20,067 nucleotides of DNA from a candidate division NPL-UPA2 bacterium (GTDB taxonomy: Bacteria; Bacillota; UBA994): assembly GCA_018725205.1 (NCBI GenBank), contig QLUB01000019.1, forward strand, positions 1 through 20,067, given 5' to 3'. The notes below the pieces were generated by a model. That model saw only the letters and a program-made list of their open reading frames with translations, searched no databases and had not been told where the DNA came from. Of this stretch, positions 8,096 through 15,198 are shown one piece after another. A program made the position numbers and the translations under genes. Position 1 is the stretch's first letter, and each line of letters opens with the position of its first letter.

Positions 8096-8241
8096 TTTTC
8101 ATCTAAATGGCGCATGATGACAGTGACAGGAATGTGGCCTCAGTTTCGCCAATGCGAAGCCGCCCACAAGGATTCCCCCCACCCCCCGTCGAATCTCTCT
8201 CCCAAGCACCACAACGTGCCCGAATACAAGGAGGTGTCCAG

Positions 8242-9612
8242 GTGTTTTCACGCTTTGAAGAGTTTGTGCAGGAGAAGCTGTCGGAGACGAAGCTGCCGTC
8301 AATGACCGTGGCTTTTGTCAAGGGAGACGAAATTACCTATGCGCGGGCGTTTGGCTACAAGGATGTAAAGCAGGGGCTGCCAGCGACTACGCACACGCTG
8401 TATGGCATTGGCTCGGTGACGAAGTCATTTACCGCCTTGGCCATTATGCAGTTGGTCGAGCAAGGGAAGCTCAAGCTCGAAGACGCTGTGGACGTGCATG
8501 TGCCGTTTCCGGTGCGGCCGCAGGGCGAGCGCGTGACAATTTTGCATCTGCTCACGCATTCCTCGGGGATTCCGGCCTTGGCGTATGCCGAAGCGGTGAT
8601 CCGCGGGCGGACCGGGGCGCAGGACAATTGGCTGCCAATTGCGAGCTACGAGGACCTAGTGACGTTTATGCAGGAAGCTAACGACTGGACGCTGTTTAAG
8701 CCCGGGGAGCGCTGGTTTTACCTGAACGAGGGCTATGCCGCCTTAGGCGCGGTGGTTGAGAAATGCAGTGGCCAGACGTACGAGGATTATGTGCGCGACC
8801 ATATTCTATTGCCTCTGGGGATGGAGCGGAGTTTCTTTGGCAAAGCCGCAGTGGAAGGCGACGGGGATGCGGCGGTCCCTTATGTGATTACCCGCAGTGG
8901 GGAGCAGATGCCGTCGACCTACCCTTACGGGGGGCTTACTGCCGACGGCGCACTGATTAGCCATGTGCACGACTTGGCTCGTTATGTGTCGATGTACCTA
9001 GGCGGGGGCGTGTACCGGGGCAAGAGAGTTTTGTCGCAGGCAGGTGTAGCAAAGATGCAAAAAGCGCGTATCGCGCTTCCCTATGAGGGGCAGAGCGGCC
9101 CGCGCCATTATGCTTTGGGTTTGTTTAATACGCCGAGTTTCTTTGGCCGCACCATGATTGACCATGGCGGCTCGGTGTTGGTGGCGACTGCATTTATGGG
9201 CTTTGTGCCGGCGGCGAACGTGGGTGTAGTGATGCTGGCTAACGGCAGCGGGTATCCGCTTTCGCAGCTGGGACAACACGCGCTGGCCTTGCTGCTTGAT
9301 GAGGATCCGGAGCAGTTCCGCTTTGCTGTGCTGGAGCGCGAGCTAGGCGCGCTCGCGGGCACCTACGAGACCTACAAAGGCACCATGCGCGCGGTCGTAA
9401 AGCTAGCCGGGAGCTTGTTAATGCTTGAGATCAAAGACAAGCATAACGACCTCGTAGTGCCGCTCTTGGTAGAAGACCTCACAGGAGAGCGCAAGGTGTT
9501 CTATGCCCTTAATGCCGGGGTAAAGGTGCCCGTTCTGTTTGTGGTAGGACAGAGCGGGGTCGAGCTTATCTACGAGCGCTATCTCCTGCGCAAAACAAGC
9601 AAGACGGTCTAA
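8242..9612 (+). CDS. Serine hydrolase of the beta-lactamase class C / penicillin-binding-protein-like family
   Basis: This 456-residue protein has the three active-site motifs of the family: Ser58-Val-Thr-Lys61 (the nucleophile SxxK), Tyr160-Leu-Asn162, and His308-Gly-Gly310 in place of KTG. The HGG version is usual in esterase- or peptidase-like members, so beta-lactam resistance is not implied. The last 85 residues form a separate C-terminal beta-rich domain (LAGTYETYKG onward), as in several relatives. No signal peptide or membrane helix is seen, so it is probably cytoplasmic. The GTG start at 8242 is set by AAGGAGGTG just upstream; the frame extends back to 8107 but that part is compositionally unlike protein. 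It is divergent from cas3 and convergent with the ABC genes. Its substrate is unknown. Confidence 0.88.
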   Translation: MFSRFEEFVQEKLSETKLPSMTVAFVKGDEITYARAFGYKDVKQGLPATTHTLYGIGSVTKSFTALAIMQLVEQGKLKLEDAVDVHVPFPVRPQGERVTILHLLTHSSGIPALAYAEAVIRGRTGAQDNWLPIASYEDLVTFMQEANDWTLFKPGERWFYLNEGYAALGAVVEKCSGQTYEDYVRDHILLPLGMERSFFGKAAVEGDGDAAVPYVITRSGEQMPSTYPYGGLTADGALISHVHDLARYVSMYLGGGVYRGKRVLSQAGVAKMQKARIALPYEGQSGPRHYALGLFNTPSFFGRTMIDHGGSVLVATAFMGFVPAANVGVVMLANGSGYPLSQLGQHALALLLDEDPEQFRFAVLERELGALAGTYETYKGTMRAVVKLAGSLLMLEIKDKHNDLVVPLLVEDLTGERKVFYALNAGVKVPVLFVVGQSGVELIYERYLLRKTSKTV

Positions 9613-10388
9613 TAGTGCCCAAGCAGCCCCTTGCGCTTGGCGATGCGTGCGCTCCACTCAAAGGTGATTAGCCCAAGTGCGAGATAGCAGATTCCCGTCA
9701 AGGCAAGCACCGCCAGCGAGGTTGCGGGCAGCTCCCACAGGCGCGTGCCGTGGATCATAACTTGGCGCAGCAGATGTCCTCCCATGGTCAGCGGCAGAAA
9801 CTGCGCCCAGGGGAAGCGATCCAGGGGCAAAGCGAGGAAAGCCACAAAGACAAACTGGAAGATCTGAAAGAAGGCTTGAATGCGCTTAAAGACGAGGGCC
9901 AGCCCGCCCATGGCAAAACCGATGCCGTAGACGCCAAGCAGGGAGGCAATCATCAGCGGCAGTACGCTTATGAGGTCCACGCTCAAGTACTTGCCCGTGG
10001 TAAGCATCATCACCACAAGCAGTACGCCCGAAAAGACAAAGCTTAGGCCTAAACCCGAGATGAGGTTAAACGCGTTCAGCCAGTTAAAGCCGATAGGGGA
10101 GATATAGAGCTGCTCCAGCGTGCCTACCTGCGCTTCTTGGTTTAGGTCCCAGGCGAGGTCGCTGTAAGCGCTTATGGACAGTACCCACAAGAGGTAGCTT
10201 ACAATCAAGCCTTCTAGGGTTGTACCTCCGGCTAGGGCCGCGCCTCCTATGCCGCGTATCCCTAAAAATAGGAGCATAAAGACTATGTACATCGTGACTA
10301 GTCCGGAGATGGTGTTAAAGATATAGCGCCGCATGTTAATGAGATTGCGCGCAATCATCGCGCGCATGGCTACAAAGTACCGTTGCAC
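9609..10388 (-). CDS. ABC-2 type transporter permease
   Basis: This 259-residue integral membrane protein has about six hydrophobic spans, at roughly residues 26-46, 64-82, 107-129, 137-164, 187-203 and 224-245. This is the layout of ABC-2 permeases that export drugs, lipids or polysaccharides. It has no solute-binding partner nearby, which fits an exporter. The GTG start at 10388 is supported by GGAAGGAG just upstream within the end of the ATPase gene (19-base overlap); in-frame ATGs at 10367 and 10358 are less well placed. Its stop (TAG at 9609-9611) overlaps the stop of the convergent hydrolase gene. The substrate cannot be told from sequence. Confidence 0.87.
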   Translation of the reverse strand: MQRYFVAMRAMIARNLINMRRYIFNTISGLVTMYIVFMLLFLGIRGIGGAALAGGTTLEGLIVSYLLWVLSISAYSDLAWDLNQEAQVGTLEQLYISPIGFNWLNAFNLISGLGLSFVFSGVLLVVMMLTTGKYLSVDLISVLPLMIASLLGVYGIGFAMGGLALVFKRIQAFFQIFQFVFVAFLALPLDRFPWAQFLPLTMGGHLLRQVMIHGTRLWELPATSLAVLALTGICYLALGLITFEWSARIAKRKGLLGHY

Positions 10389-11341
10389 CGCTCTCTCTCC
10401 TTCCGCACCAGATTGACAAAGACTTTTTCTAGGTCCGGCGCCTCTTGGTTGATGGTCTCAAGCTCGGCTCCGTGCTCGCGCAGGAGGTCGATTAAAGCGT
10501 ATAAGTCGCGGGCAGTGGGCAAATTGACCTTTAGGATGAGCTGCCTGTCGTTAGTACTTGAAGACACCGGGAGGACCATCTGGTTAAGCTCGGAGAGTAG
10601 TTCGGGGTGATGGGCACCGTCCACGACCAGCTTAAAGGTGCGGCTCTCAAAAAGTGCAAGGAGGTCGCTAATTTTCTCGTCGGCTATGACGCGGCCGTTT
10701 GACACAATTATGGCGCGCTGGCAGACATCTTGGATTACGTCCATGTCATGGCTGCTCACGACAACGGTGCGTTGCTCGTTTTGCACTAAGTCCTTTAGCG
10801 CGTCGCGTAATTCGTATGAGGTTTCGACGTCAAGGCCGAGTGTGGGCTCGTCTAGAAACACCAGCGAGGTCTGTTTGGCGAGTGCGCAGCAAATGGCTAC
10901 CTTCTGTTTCATGCCTTGCGACAGCAGGCGCACTTCGCTGTCGCGCTTTTCCTTAAGGTTAAAGGTGGTCAATAGGTGTTCGAAGTAGCTCTTGCCGACG
11001 GCGACAGAAATGCCGTGAATCCCGGCAAAGAAGCAGATGTTTTCCCATACGCTTAAGCGCCAGTAAATATTGCGGCTGCCCTCAAGCACGGCCGCGGTGT
11101 GGGAGAGGAGCTGTTTTGGCTGGCGCGACGGGTCAAAGCCCTTAACGCTAATCGTGCCGCTGTCAGGCTCCACGATGCCAAGGACTGACTTAATAATGGT
11201 AGTCTTGCCGGCGCCGTTAGGTCCGAGTAACCCCACCATTTCCCCGGCTTGCACGGTGAAAGATACATCGTCTACGGCCACAACCTTCTGTTTCTTAGAG
11301 GCGAAAGTCTTCCTGAGGTTTTTGATTTCTAACATGCTCAT
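10370..11341 (-). CDS. ABC transporter ATP-binding protein (partner of the ABC-2 permease)
   Basis: This 323-residue ATPase powers the adjacent permease. It shows Walker A GPNGAGKT (40-47), the signature as LSQGM (140-144), Walker B VFLDEP with catalytic Glu165, and the switch His198 (SSHD). The usual Q-loop glutamine position appears to hold glutamate (VLEGSRNIYW). About 90 residues follow the nucleotide-binding domain, as in NatA/DrrA-like exporters. I start at ATG 11341 (MSMLEIKNL); ATG at 11335 is an alternative. The frame runs on to 11398, but the extra residues fall across the promoter and are not coding. The ribosome binding site is mediocre (AAGGGG, rather far upstream). Confidence 0.9.
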   Translation of the reverse strand: MSMLEIKNLRKTFASKKQKVVAVDDVSFTVQAGEMVGLLGPNGAGKTTIIKSVLGIVEPDSGTISVKGFDPSRQPKQLLSHTAAVLEGSRNIYWRLSVWENICFFAGIHGISVAVGKSYFEHLLTTFNLKEKRDSEVRLLSQGMKQKVAICCALAKQTSLVFLDEPTLGLDVETSYELRDALKDLVQNEQRTVVVSSHDMDVIQDVCQRAIIVSNGRVIADEKISDLLALFESRTFKLVVDGAHHPELLSELNQMVLPVSSSTNDRQLILKVNLPTARDLYALIDLLREHGAELETINQEAPDLEKVFVNLVRKERERCNGTL

Positions 11342-11382
11342 GTATGCGCACCAACCCCTTAATATTAGTAATGTCCACTTTA

Positions 11383-11411
11383 ATTTTAACAAGGTCATGT
11401 GCGGTTGTCAA
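11383..11411 (-). promoter_or_regulatory. Near-consensus sigma-A promoter of the ABC exporter operon
   Basis: On the minus strand a perfect TTGACA (11406-11411) and TAAAAT (11383-11388, 5/6 match) are spaced by 17 bases. Transcription would begin near 11376, about 35 bases before the ATPase start. This also argues that the upstream in-frame extension of the ATPase gene is not translated. Confidence 0.8.
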
Positions 11412-11439
11412 TAGTGTAGCCCGCCTTGCATGGTAAGCA

Positions 11440-11470
11440 AAGGAGGCCCCTTCATTAGCGGGGCCCCCTT
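11440..11470 (-). terminator. Hairpin terminator after the sigma/anti-sigma operon
   Basis: AAGGAGGCCCC (11440-11450) pairs with GGGGCCCCCTT (11460-11470) across a 9-base loop, with ten pairs and one A/C mismatch. It lies about 20 bases after the stop of the gene ending at 11492 and just before the ABC promoter, so it insulates the two minus-strand operons. The minus-strand T tract is weak (CTTTGCTT); the plus-strand side ends TTGTTTT, but no plus-strand gene is present there. Confidence 0.7.
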
Positions 11471-11491
11471 GTTTTGACCTAACGACCGCTG

Positions 11492-12571
11492 TTAGCGACC
11501 GCGCGCCTTACCCTTCCCGGGGTTGTCTTTGTCGTCGTCCTCATCTTTGTTGTCTTCATCTTTATCGTCGTCGTTATCCTCGTCATCCCCGTCTTCGTCG
11601 GAACGCTCTTTGTCCTTGTCTCTGCCTAAAGCCCGCCCACGCGTACCGGGAGGGCTCCTGAGCGTCGGGTCACTTGCGATTGCCTGTTCAAGCTTAGCCA
11701 GTGCATCGGTGTCGGAGAAGCCCTTCTCCTTTAGGTCTGTTAGGACCGCGACAATTGTGCTATGTTCGCGCAGTGTGGGGTCAGCGGCAACCGCCATGGT
11801 GACAGCGGATAAAGCAGACTCCGCCGTAAACCCGCTCTCTACTAGGTCGATAAAGTCATAGGCTATGGTGGTGACTTCGCGCAAGCTCGGGTCTGCCTTG
11901 ATGGCCTTTTGCAGTACCTGCAAAGCTACCGCCTCACTTATCCCCTCCTCGCGCATGTCGAGCAGGCTTTCGGCGATATCGCGGATTTCCTTCTTAGATT
12001 GCTTGGCGTTAATGCCTGCGCCGGTCAGTTGTCCAAACAAAGCTACCAGCGTCTCATTGGAGATGCCCGCGGCGATTAGTTCTGCATAAACTGACGGCAA
12101 CACACCTAGCTTCCTGCCCGCCGCGCTCAGTGGGGCCGATACAATGACGGTTTCCACCGGCACGGCTGCGGCTGTCTCCTTAATGTGGACGTTCATGACG
12201 GCCTGCGCTTTTTCCACCAGCGGGGCAAGTTGCGCGGGGCTAGTGCCAAGCGCCGGATGGGCCGTGAGCAGTACGCGCCGCTCGGGGGTTAGGAGTCCTG
12301 CGGCCTCGATCTTGGCGGCGATTAGCCGCAGTGCCGCCTCCAGCGGCATATTGCGGAAATCCTTGTCGGCGAAAAGCTCTTGGGCCTTGCCTTCGCCTAG
12401 TTCAACGGCCAGTACGCGGTTCCTTGCGTCCACTGTGAGGGTGAGATTTGGGTTAACTTCCACGGTAATATGCGCGAAAGCGGGGCGGGCGCGGTACACC
12501 CAGATAAGACTAGATGCAATCAATGTGACTACAAGCACAGGAATAAGTAGTTTCAGTTTTCCCCTTAACAT
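11492..12571 (-). CDS. Membrane protein with RsgI-like domain, 37-residue repeats and Asp-rich tail
   Basis: This 359-residue protein has one N-terminal membrane helix (about 7-25) with only six residues before it. Next comes AFAHITVEVNPNLTLTV (31-47), which matches the start of the extracellular domain of RsgI-type anti-sigma factors, including Asn40-Pro41. Residues 199-309 are three 37-residue helical repeats, each with an A-x-x-[AS]-DP-[ST]-LR motif (223, 260, 297). Residues 325-349 hold 19 Asp/Glu in 25. ATG at 12571 follows GAGGTG at 6 bases; a GTG at 12580 is an alternative. With almost no cytoplasmic part it probably cannot bind sigma itself. It may be a co-sensor or processed exoprotein; that role is inference. 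Confidence 0.7.
   Translation of the reverse strand: MLRGKLKLLIPVLVVTLIASSLIWVYRARPAFAHITVEVNPNLTLTVDARNRVLAVELGEGKAQELFADKDFRNMPLEAALRLIAAKIEAAGLLTPERRVLLTAHPALGTSPAQLAPLVEKAQAVMNVHIKETAAAVPVETVIVSAPLSAAGRKLGVLPSVYAELIAAGISNETLVALFGQLTGAGINAKQSKKEIRDIAESLLDMREEGISEAVALQVLQKAIKADPSLREVTTIAYDFIDLVESGFTAESALSAVTMAVAADPTLREHSTIVAVLTDLKEKGFSDTDALAKLEQAIASDPTLRSPPGTRGRALGRDKDKERSDEDGDDEDNDDDKDEDNKDEDDDKDNPGKGKARGR
11525..11599 (-). repeat. Asp-codon-rich low-complexity segment encoding the acidic tail
   Basis: This stretch is built from GAC/GAT/GAA codons with occasional AAC and AAG (plus strand: runs of gtc, atc and ttc). It encodes residues 325-349 of the preceding gene. It is imperfect, not a clean trinucleotide run, so it is a protein-level feature that could still vary in length by slippage. 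Confidence 0.75.
11645..11977 (-). repeat. Three tandem 111-bp units encoding 37-residue repeats
   Basis: The encoded units cover residues 199-235, 236-272 and 273-309. They share the spacing of a glycine turn (EEGIS, ESGFT, EKGFS) followed about a dozen residues later by ADPSLR, ADPTLR and SDPTLR. The period is exactly 37 residues for the DP[ST]LR motifs (228, 265 and 302 for Pro). The DNA is much more diverged than the protein, so these are old repeats under protein-level selection. Confidence 0.75.
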
Positions 12572-12594
12572 GGCCTTCACCTCTTAAAAGTATT

Positions 12595-12608
12595 GAGACG
12601 CGCGTCTC
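12595..12608. promoter_or_regulatory. Perfect 14-bp palindrome between the two RsgI-like genes
   Basis: GAGACGCGCGTCTC is perfectly self-complementary and sits in the 86-base gap between the two membrane protein genes, 24 bases before the second start. It could be an operator or, as RNA, a short GAGAC/GTCTC hairpin followed by a T-rich stretch that tunes expression of the second gene. Confidence 0.4.
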
Positions 12609-12657
12609 TTACTCTCATAAGGAGCGCATCTCACAAAGGTTGCAGCCCCCGCAGAAA

Positions 12658-13740
12658 TTAATTTCCCTCACCGTCAGGCTCGTGTTCATCATCAGGCTCG
12701 CGCTCTCGCCTCGGCTCTTTGTCTTGTCTCCGCTCGTTTGCCTTGCCCTCGTCGTGATCATCGTCATCGTCGTCGTCATTGTCCTTGTCATTTCCTTGGT
12801 CTCTGCCCTCACGCAGTTCACGTGCGGCCTCCTGTAGATCCTGGCCTTCCTCTATCCGCTCCACAGCCCTCTCAATGCGCCTAGCCACACTCTGTAGGCC
12901 TTGCCCGGAGACAAGCATGCTCTCAACCAGTTGCAGCGCTTCACCCTGCGGTAAGCCCGCCTCTACTAGCTCCGCAACAAGTTCCATCAACTCGCGCAGG
13001 CGATTGCCGGGGATTATCCCTGCTGTCTGCAGCCTCATCCCAGCTGCAACTATCCCCTGCAGTCCACTCGCCGACACTCCTGCCCGCGCCGCGCGAGCGT
13101 AGTGCGACGGTCTAAGGGCAGCCTGCCTTGCTACCTCGTAGCGCTCGCGGTCGACAATTAATCCGTGCGTGGCGGGCGAGTGAGCAATTAGGCGCTGTGC
13201 ATGAGTGCTGACCGTGGCCTTAGCCGTTGCCAACAGCTTGTCAATCTCCTCGGGCCGAGCATCACCTATCGGGGATATAACCAGCCACACCTGGCTGGCA
13301 GCATCGAGTAGTGCCGCGCCATGCAACCGCTCAAGAATTTGCGCTACCACTTGGGCAGTGGTTTGCCTGTGCAATGTTAGCTCGCTTAGGGCTAGTCTCG
13401 CCGTCTCATCCAGCGGTTCAATGCCAATGACCTGTCCACGGATGTTTAGCGTTAGGCGCACGGCAGGGTTAATTTCTATTTCAAGGTACGCAAAAGCAGG
13501 CAGAGGGGCAGGCATCAGCTGCCAGGCAAGTACTACAAGCAGCGCCGCGGCCACAAAAGCATAGCGCCACCAAGCTGGCCTATTAACTCGGGCAGTACGC
13601 GCAGGTCTAGCCGGCTGCGCCGCTTCAGCCAACAGCCTAGCCTTAAGCTGCGCCTTAAAGAGCGGGGCATCAACATGCGGCAGCGGCACGGCTTCGAGCT
13701 GTGTCAGCAATACTTTGGCGTCGCGCTCTCTACTGTCCAT
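12658..13740 (-). CDS. Putative anti-sigma factor: short cytoplasmic segment, membrane helix, RsgI-like domain, acidic tail
   Basis: This 360-residue single-span protein has a cytoplasmic N-terminus of about 57 residues, a membrane helix (58-78) and the RsgI-like segment AFAYLEIEINPAVRLTLN (82-99) with Asn91-Pro92. A helical region follows with one unit resembling the repeats of its neighbour (LVAELVEAGLPQGEALQLV). It ends in a charged tail with seven consecutive Asp (322-328). Its ATG at 13740 has AGGGGAG upstream and overlaps the sigma factor gene by 11 bases, the typical sigma/anti-sigma arrangement. The N-terminal part has no HxxxCxxC zinc motif and is shorter than a usual anti-sigma domain, so sigma binding is inferred from context and domain order. 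Confidence 0.75.
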   Translation of the reverse strand: MDSRERDAKVLLTQLEAVPLPHVDAPLFKAQLKARLLAEAAQPARPARTARVNRPAWWRYAFVAAALLVVLAWQLMPAPLPAFAYLEIEINPAVRLTLNIRGQVIGIEPLDETARLALSELTLHRQTTAQVVAQILERLHGAALLDAASQVWLVISPIGDARPEEIDKLLATAKATVSTHAQRLIAHSPATHGLIVDRERYEVARQAALRPSHYARAARAGVSASGLQGIVAAGMRLQTAGIIPGNRLRELMELVAELVEAGLPQGEALQLVESMLVSGQGLQSVARRIERAVERIEEGQDLQEAARELREGRDQGNDKDNDDDDDDDHDEGKANERRQDKEPRREREPDDEHEPDGEGN

Positions 13741-14374
13741 GTGCTCCCCTCCCTTTCTCTACATAAGTCGACGTTTCGCCAAAGGTTGCACGGTACCTTG
13801 CCTGCGTTAGTGTCTGCCTGAGTTTTTCCAGTCCGCGATGCAGCAGAGATTTTACCGTGCCCTGCGGCTTGCCTAAGACTACTCCAATATCTGCTATCTG
13901 CTTGCCGGCAAAAAAGCGCAGAGCCACGACTTCTTGGTAGTGCTCCGGCAAGGCGTCTACCGCTTGCCTTACCGCATGGTATTCTAAGTGCCGGTCTATC
14001 TCCTCTTGCCAAGCGAGGGCCTCGCGCTCAACATCGCTGTCGCTAGGCGGCTCAAACCCTTCCTCGTGCATGGCTTCCAGCGATACTGTCCCCACACGCG
14101 CGCGGCGGAAGTAGCCAGCCATCTCATTGATGGCGATGCGGTAGAGCCAGGCCGAGAAAGGCACGCCCTGCCACTTAAATTTGCCTAAGCTCCTAAGCGC
14201 GACAAAGAAGGTTTCGCTTACTATGTCTTGGGCGGTTTCCACGTGCCCCGTGCGCCGGAGCACATAGTTAAAAATGGCGTCATAGTTCTGCTCGTAAAGC
14301 AGCCCAAAAGCTTCGGGGTCGCGCTGCGCTCTTTCCACCAGCTGTTTTTCTTGCTCTAGGCTGCGTACATCCAC
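13730..14374 (-). CDS. RNA polymerase sigma factor, ECF subfamily
   Basis: This 214-residue protein has only sigma regions 2 and 4, as ECF factors do. Region 2 (about 20-95) includes AFGLLYEQNYDAIFNYV and AQDIVSETFFVAL, for core binding and -10 recognition. Region 4 (about 133-190) includes LPEHYQEVVALRFFAGK and the helix-turn-helix IADIGVVLGKPQGTVKSLL for -35 recognition. It is not a SigI, the usual partner of RsgI. GTG at 14374 follows AGGGTGA at a good distance. It is the first gene of a three-gene operon with two RsgI-like membrane proteins and lies divergent from a two-component system. I could not find a convincing promoter for it. Confidence 0.93.
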   Translation of the reverse strand: MDVRSLEQEKQLVERAQRDPEAFGLLYEQNYDAIFNYVLRRTGHVETAQDIVSETFFVALRSLGKFKWQGVPFSAWLYRIAINEMAGYFRRARVGTVSLEAMHEEGFEPPSDSDVEREALAWQEEIDRHLEYHAVRQAVDALPEHYQEVVALRFFAGKQIADIGVVLGKPQGTVKSLLHRGLEKLRQTLTQARYRATFGETSTYVEKGRGAHGQ

Positions 14375-14449
14375 TCAACTCACCCTGCTTTCTCGCCACG
14401 TTAATTAAGGAATACGTCATCTGCTGCAGCAATCCTGCAGGGAGGGTGG

Positions 14450-14478
14450 TTGATGCAATGATCACGACTCGGTATAAT
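14450..14478 (+). promoter_or_regulatory. Sigma-A promoter of the two-component operon
   Basis: TTGATG (14450-14455) and a perfect TATAAT (14473-14478) are spaced by 17 bases. The start would be near 14485, right at the GGGGGG ribosome binding site (14487-14492), so the mRNA leader is only about 15 bases. Confidence 0.75.
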
Positions 14479-14499
14479 TAAGTTACGGGGGGTTAAACC

Positions 14500-15198
14500 A
14501 TGTATAAGCTGCTGTTAGTCGACGACGAAGTCAGCTTTGTCAAGGGAATCACGCTCAGCCTAGAGCACGAGGGGTACGAAGTACACACCGCCTACGACGG
14601 TCATGAAGCGCTGTTGGCCTTCACTCGCCTTGCGCCGGACTTGATTATACTTGATGTAATGCTTCCTGGCCTAGATGGGTTTGCGGTATGCGAGGCCATT
14701 AGGAAAAAAGCCACGGTCCCCATTATGATGCTGACGGCACGCAGCGAGGACGTCGATAAAGTGCTAGGGCTGGAGAAGGGTGCCGACGATTACCTGACTA
14801 AGCCGTTTAACACGCGCGAACTTGTTGCTCGGGTGCGCGCCTTGTTGCGCCGGGCCGACTGGGGAGGCAACCTAGGCGAGGAGCCCCGCATCAGCGTGCG
14901 GGATCTCACGATAGATACGGTTAAACGCAAGGTGTCAGTCAAGGGGAGGCCCGTGGACCTTACCAACAAAGAATACGACATCTTGCTTACGCTAGCCGCT
15001 AACCGCGGGAAGATATACTCGCGCGAGAACCTGTTGCAGCTTGTGTGGGGGTACAGCCACCTTGGTGATCTGCGCAATGTCGACGTACACATACGGCGCT
15101 TGCGCGGGAAAATAGAAGAAGACCCGGCTTGCCCTAAATATGTGCTGACGCGGTGGGGAGATGGGTACTATCTTAGGGACAACGACCATGCGGATTAG
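14500..15198 (+). CDS. Two-component response regulator, OmpR family
   Basis: This 232-residue regulator has a receiver domain with the acidic pair Asp8-Asp9, phosphoacceptor Asp52 (LIILDVMLPGLDGF), Thr79 and Lys101 (DYLTKPF). It has a winged-helix DNA-binding domain from about residue 130 (ISVRDLTIDTVKRKVSV to the HIRRLRGKIEEDP recognition region). It would bind target promoters when phosphorylated by the kinase encoded next. The start is fixed by a GGGGGG site 7 bases upstream. Its end overlaps the kinase start by 11 bases. Its targets are not evident; the divergent ECF operon, the downstream convergent MFS gene and its own promoter are candidates. Confidence 0.96.
   Translation: MYKLLLVDDEVSFVKGITLSLEHEGYEVHTAYDGHEALLAFTRLAPDLIILDVMLPGLDGFAVCEAIRKKATVPIMMLTARSEDVDKVLGLEKGADDYLTKPFNTRELVARVRALLRRADWGGNLGEEPRISVRDLTIDTVKRKVSVKGRPVDLTNKEYDILLTLAANRGKIYSRENLLQLVWGYSHLGDLRNVDVHIRRLRGKIEEDPACPKYVLTRWGDGYYLRDNDHAD

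Noticed and set aside
8170..8200. C-rich tract with two runs of C as a possible G-quadruplex on the minus strand
   Set aside because: Only two long G runs are present; four are needed.
8107..8241. Longer version of the serine hydrolase starting at 8107
   Set aside because: The extra 45 residues are low-complexity Pro/Arg-rich with no signal peptide, and AAGGAGGTG sits exactly before the GTG at 8242.
11523..11861. Serine-rich plus-strand frame opposite the acidic tail
   Set aside because: It is the complement of Asp/Glu codons (gtc, tcc, tct read as Ser), with no initiation signal.
12615..12821. Small minus-strand frame with CGGCNLCEM near its end
   Set aside because: It overlaps the acidic tail of the putative anti-sigma gene in another frame; the cysteine pair alone is no evidence.
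14402..14482. Two copies of TAATTAAG flanking the sigma/response-regulator intergenic region
   Set aside because: AT-rich octamer, one copy overlapping a -10 box; likely chance.
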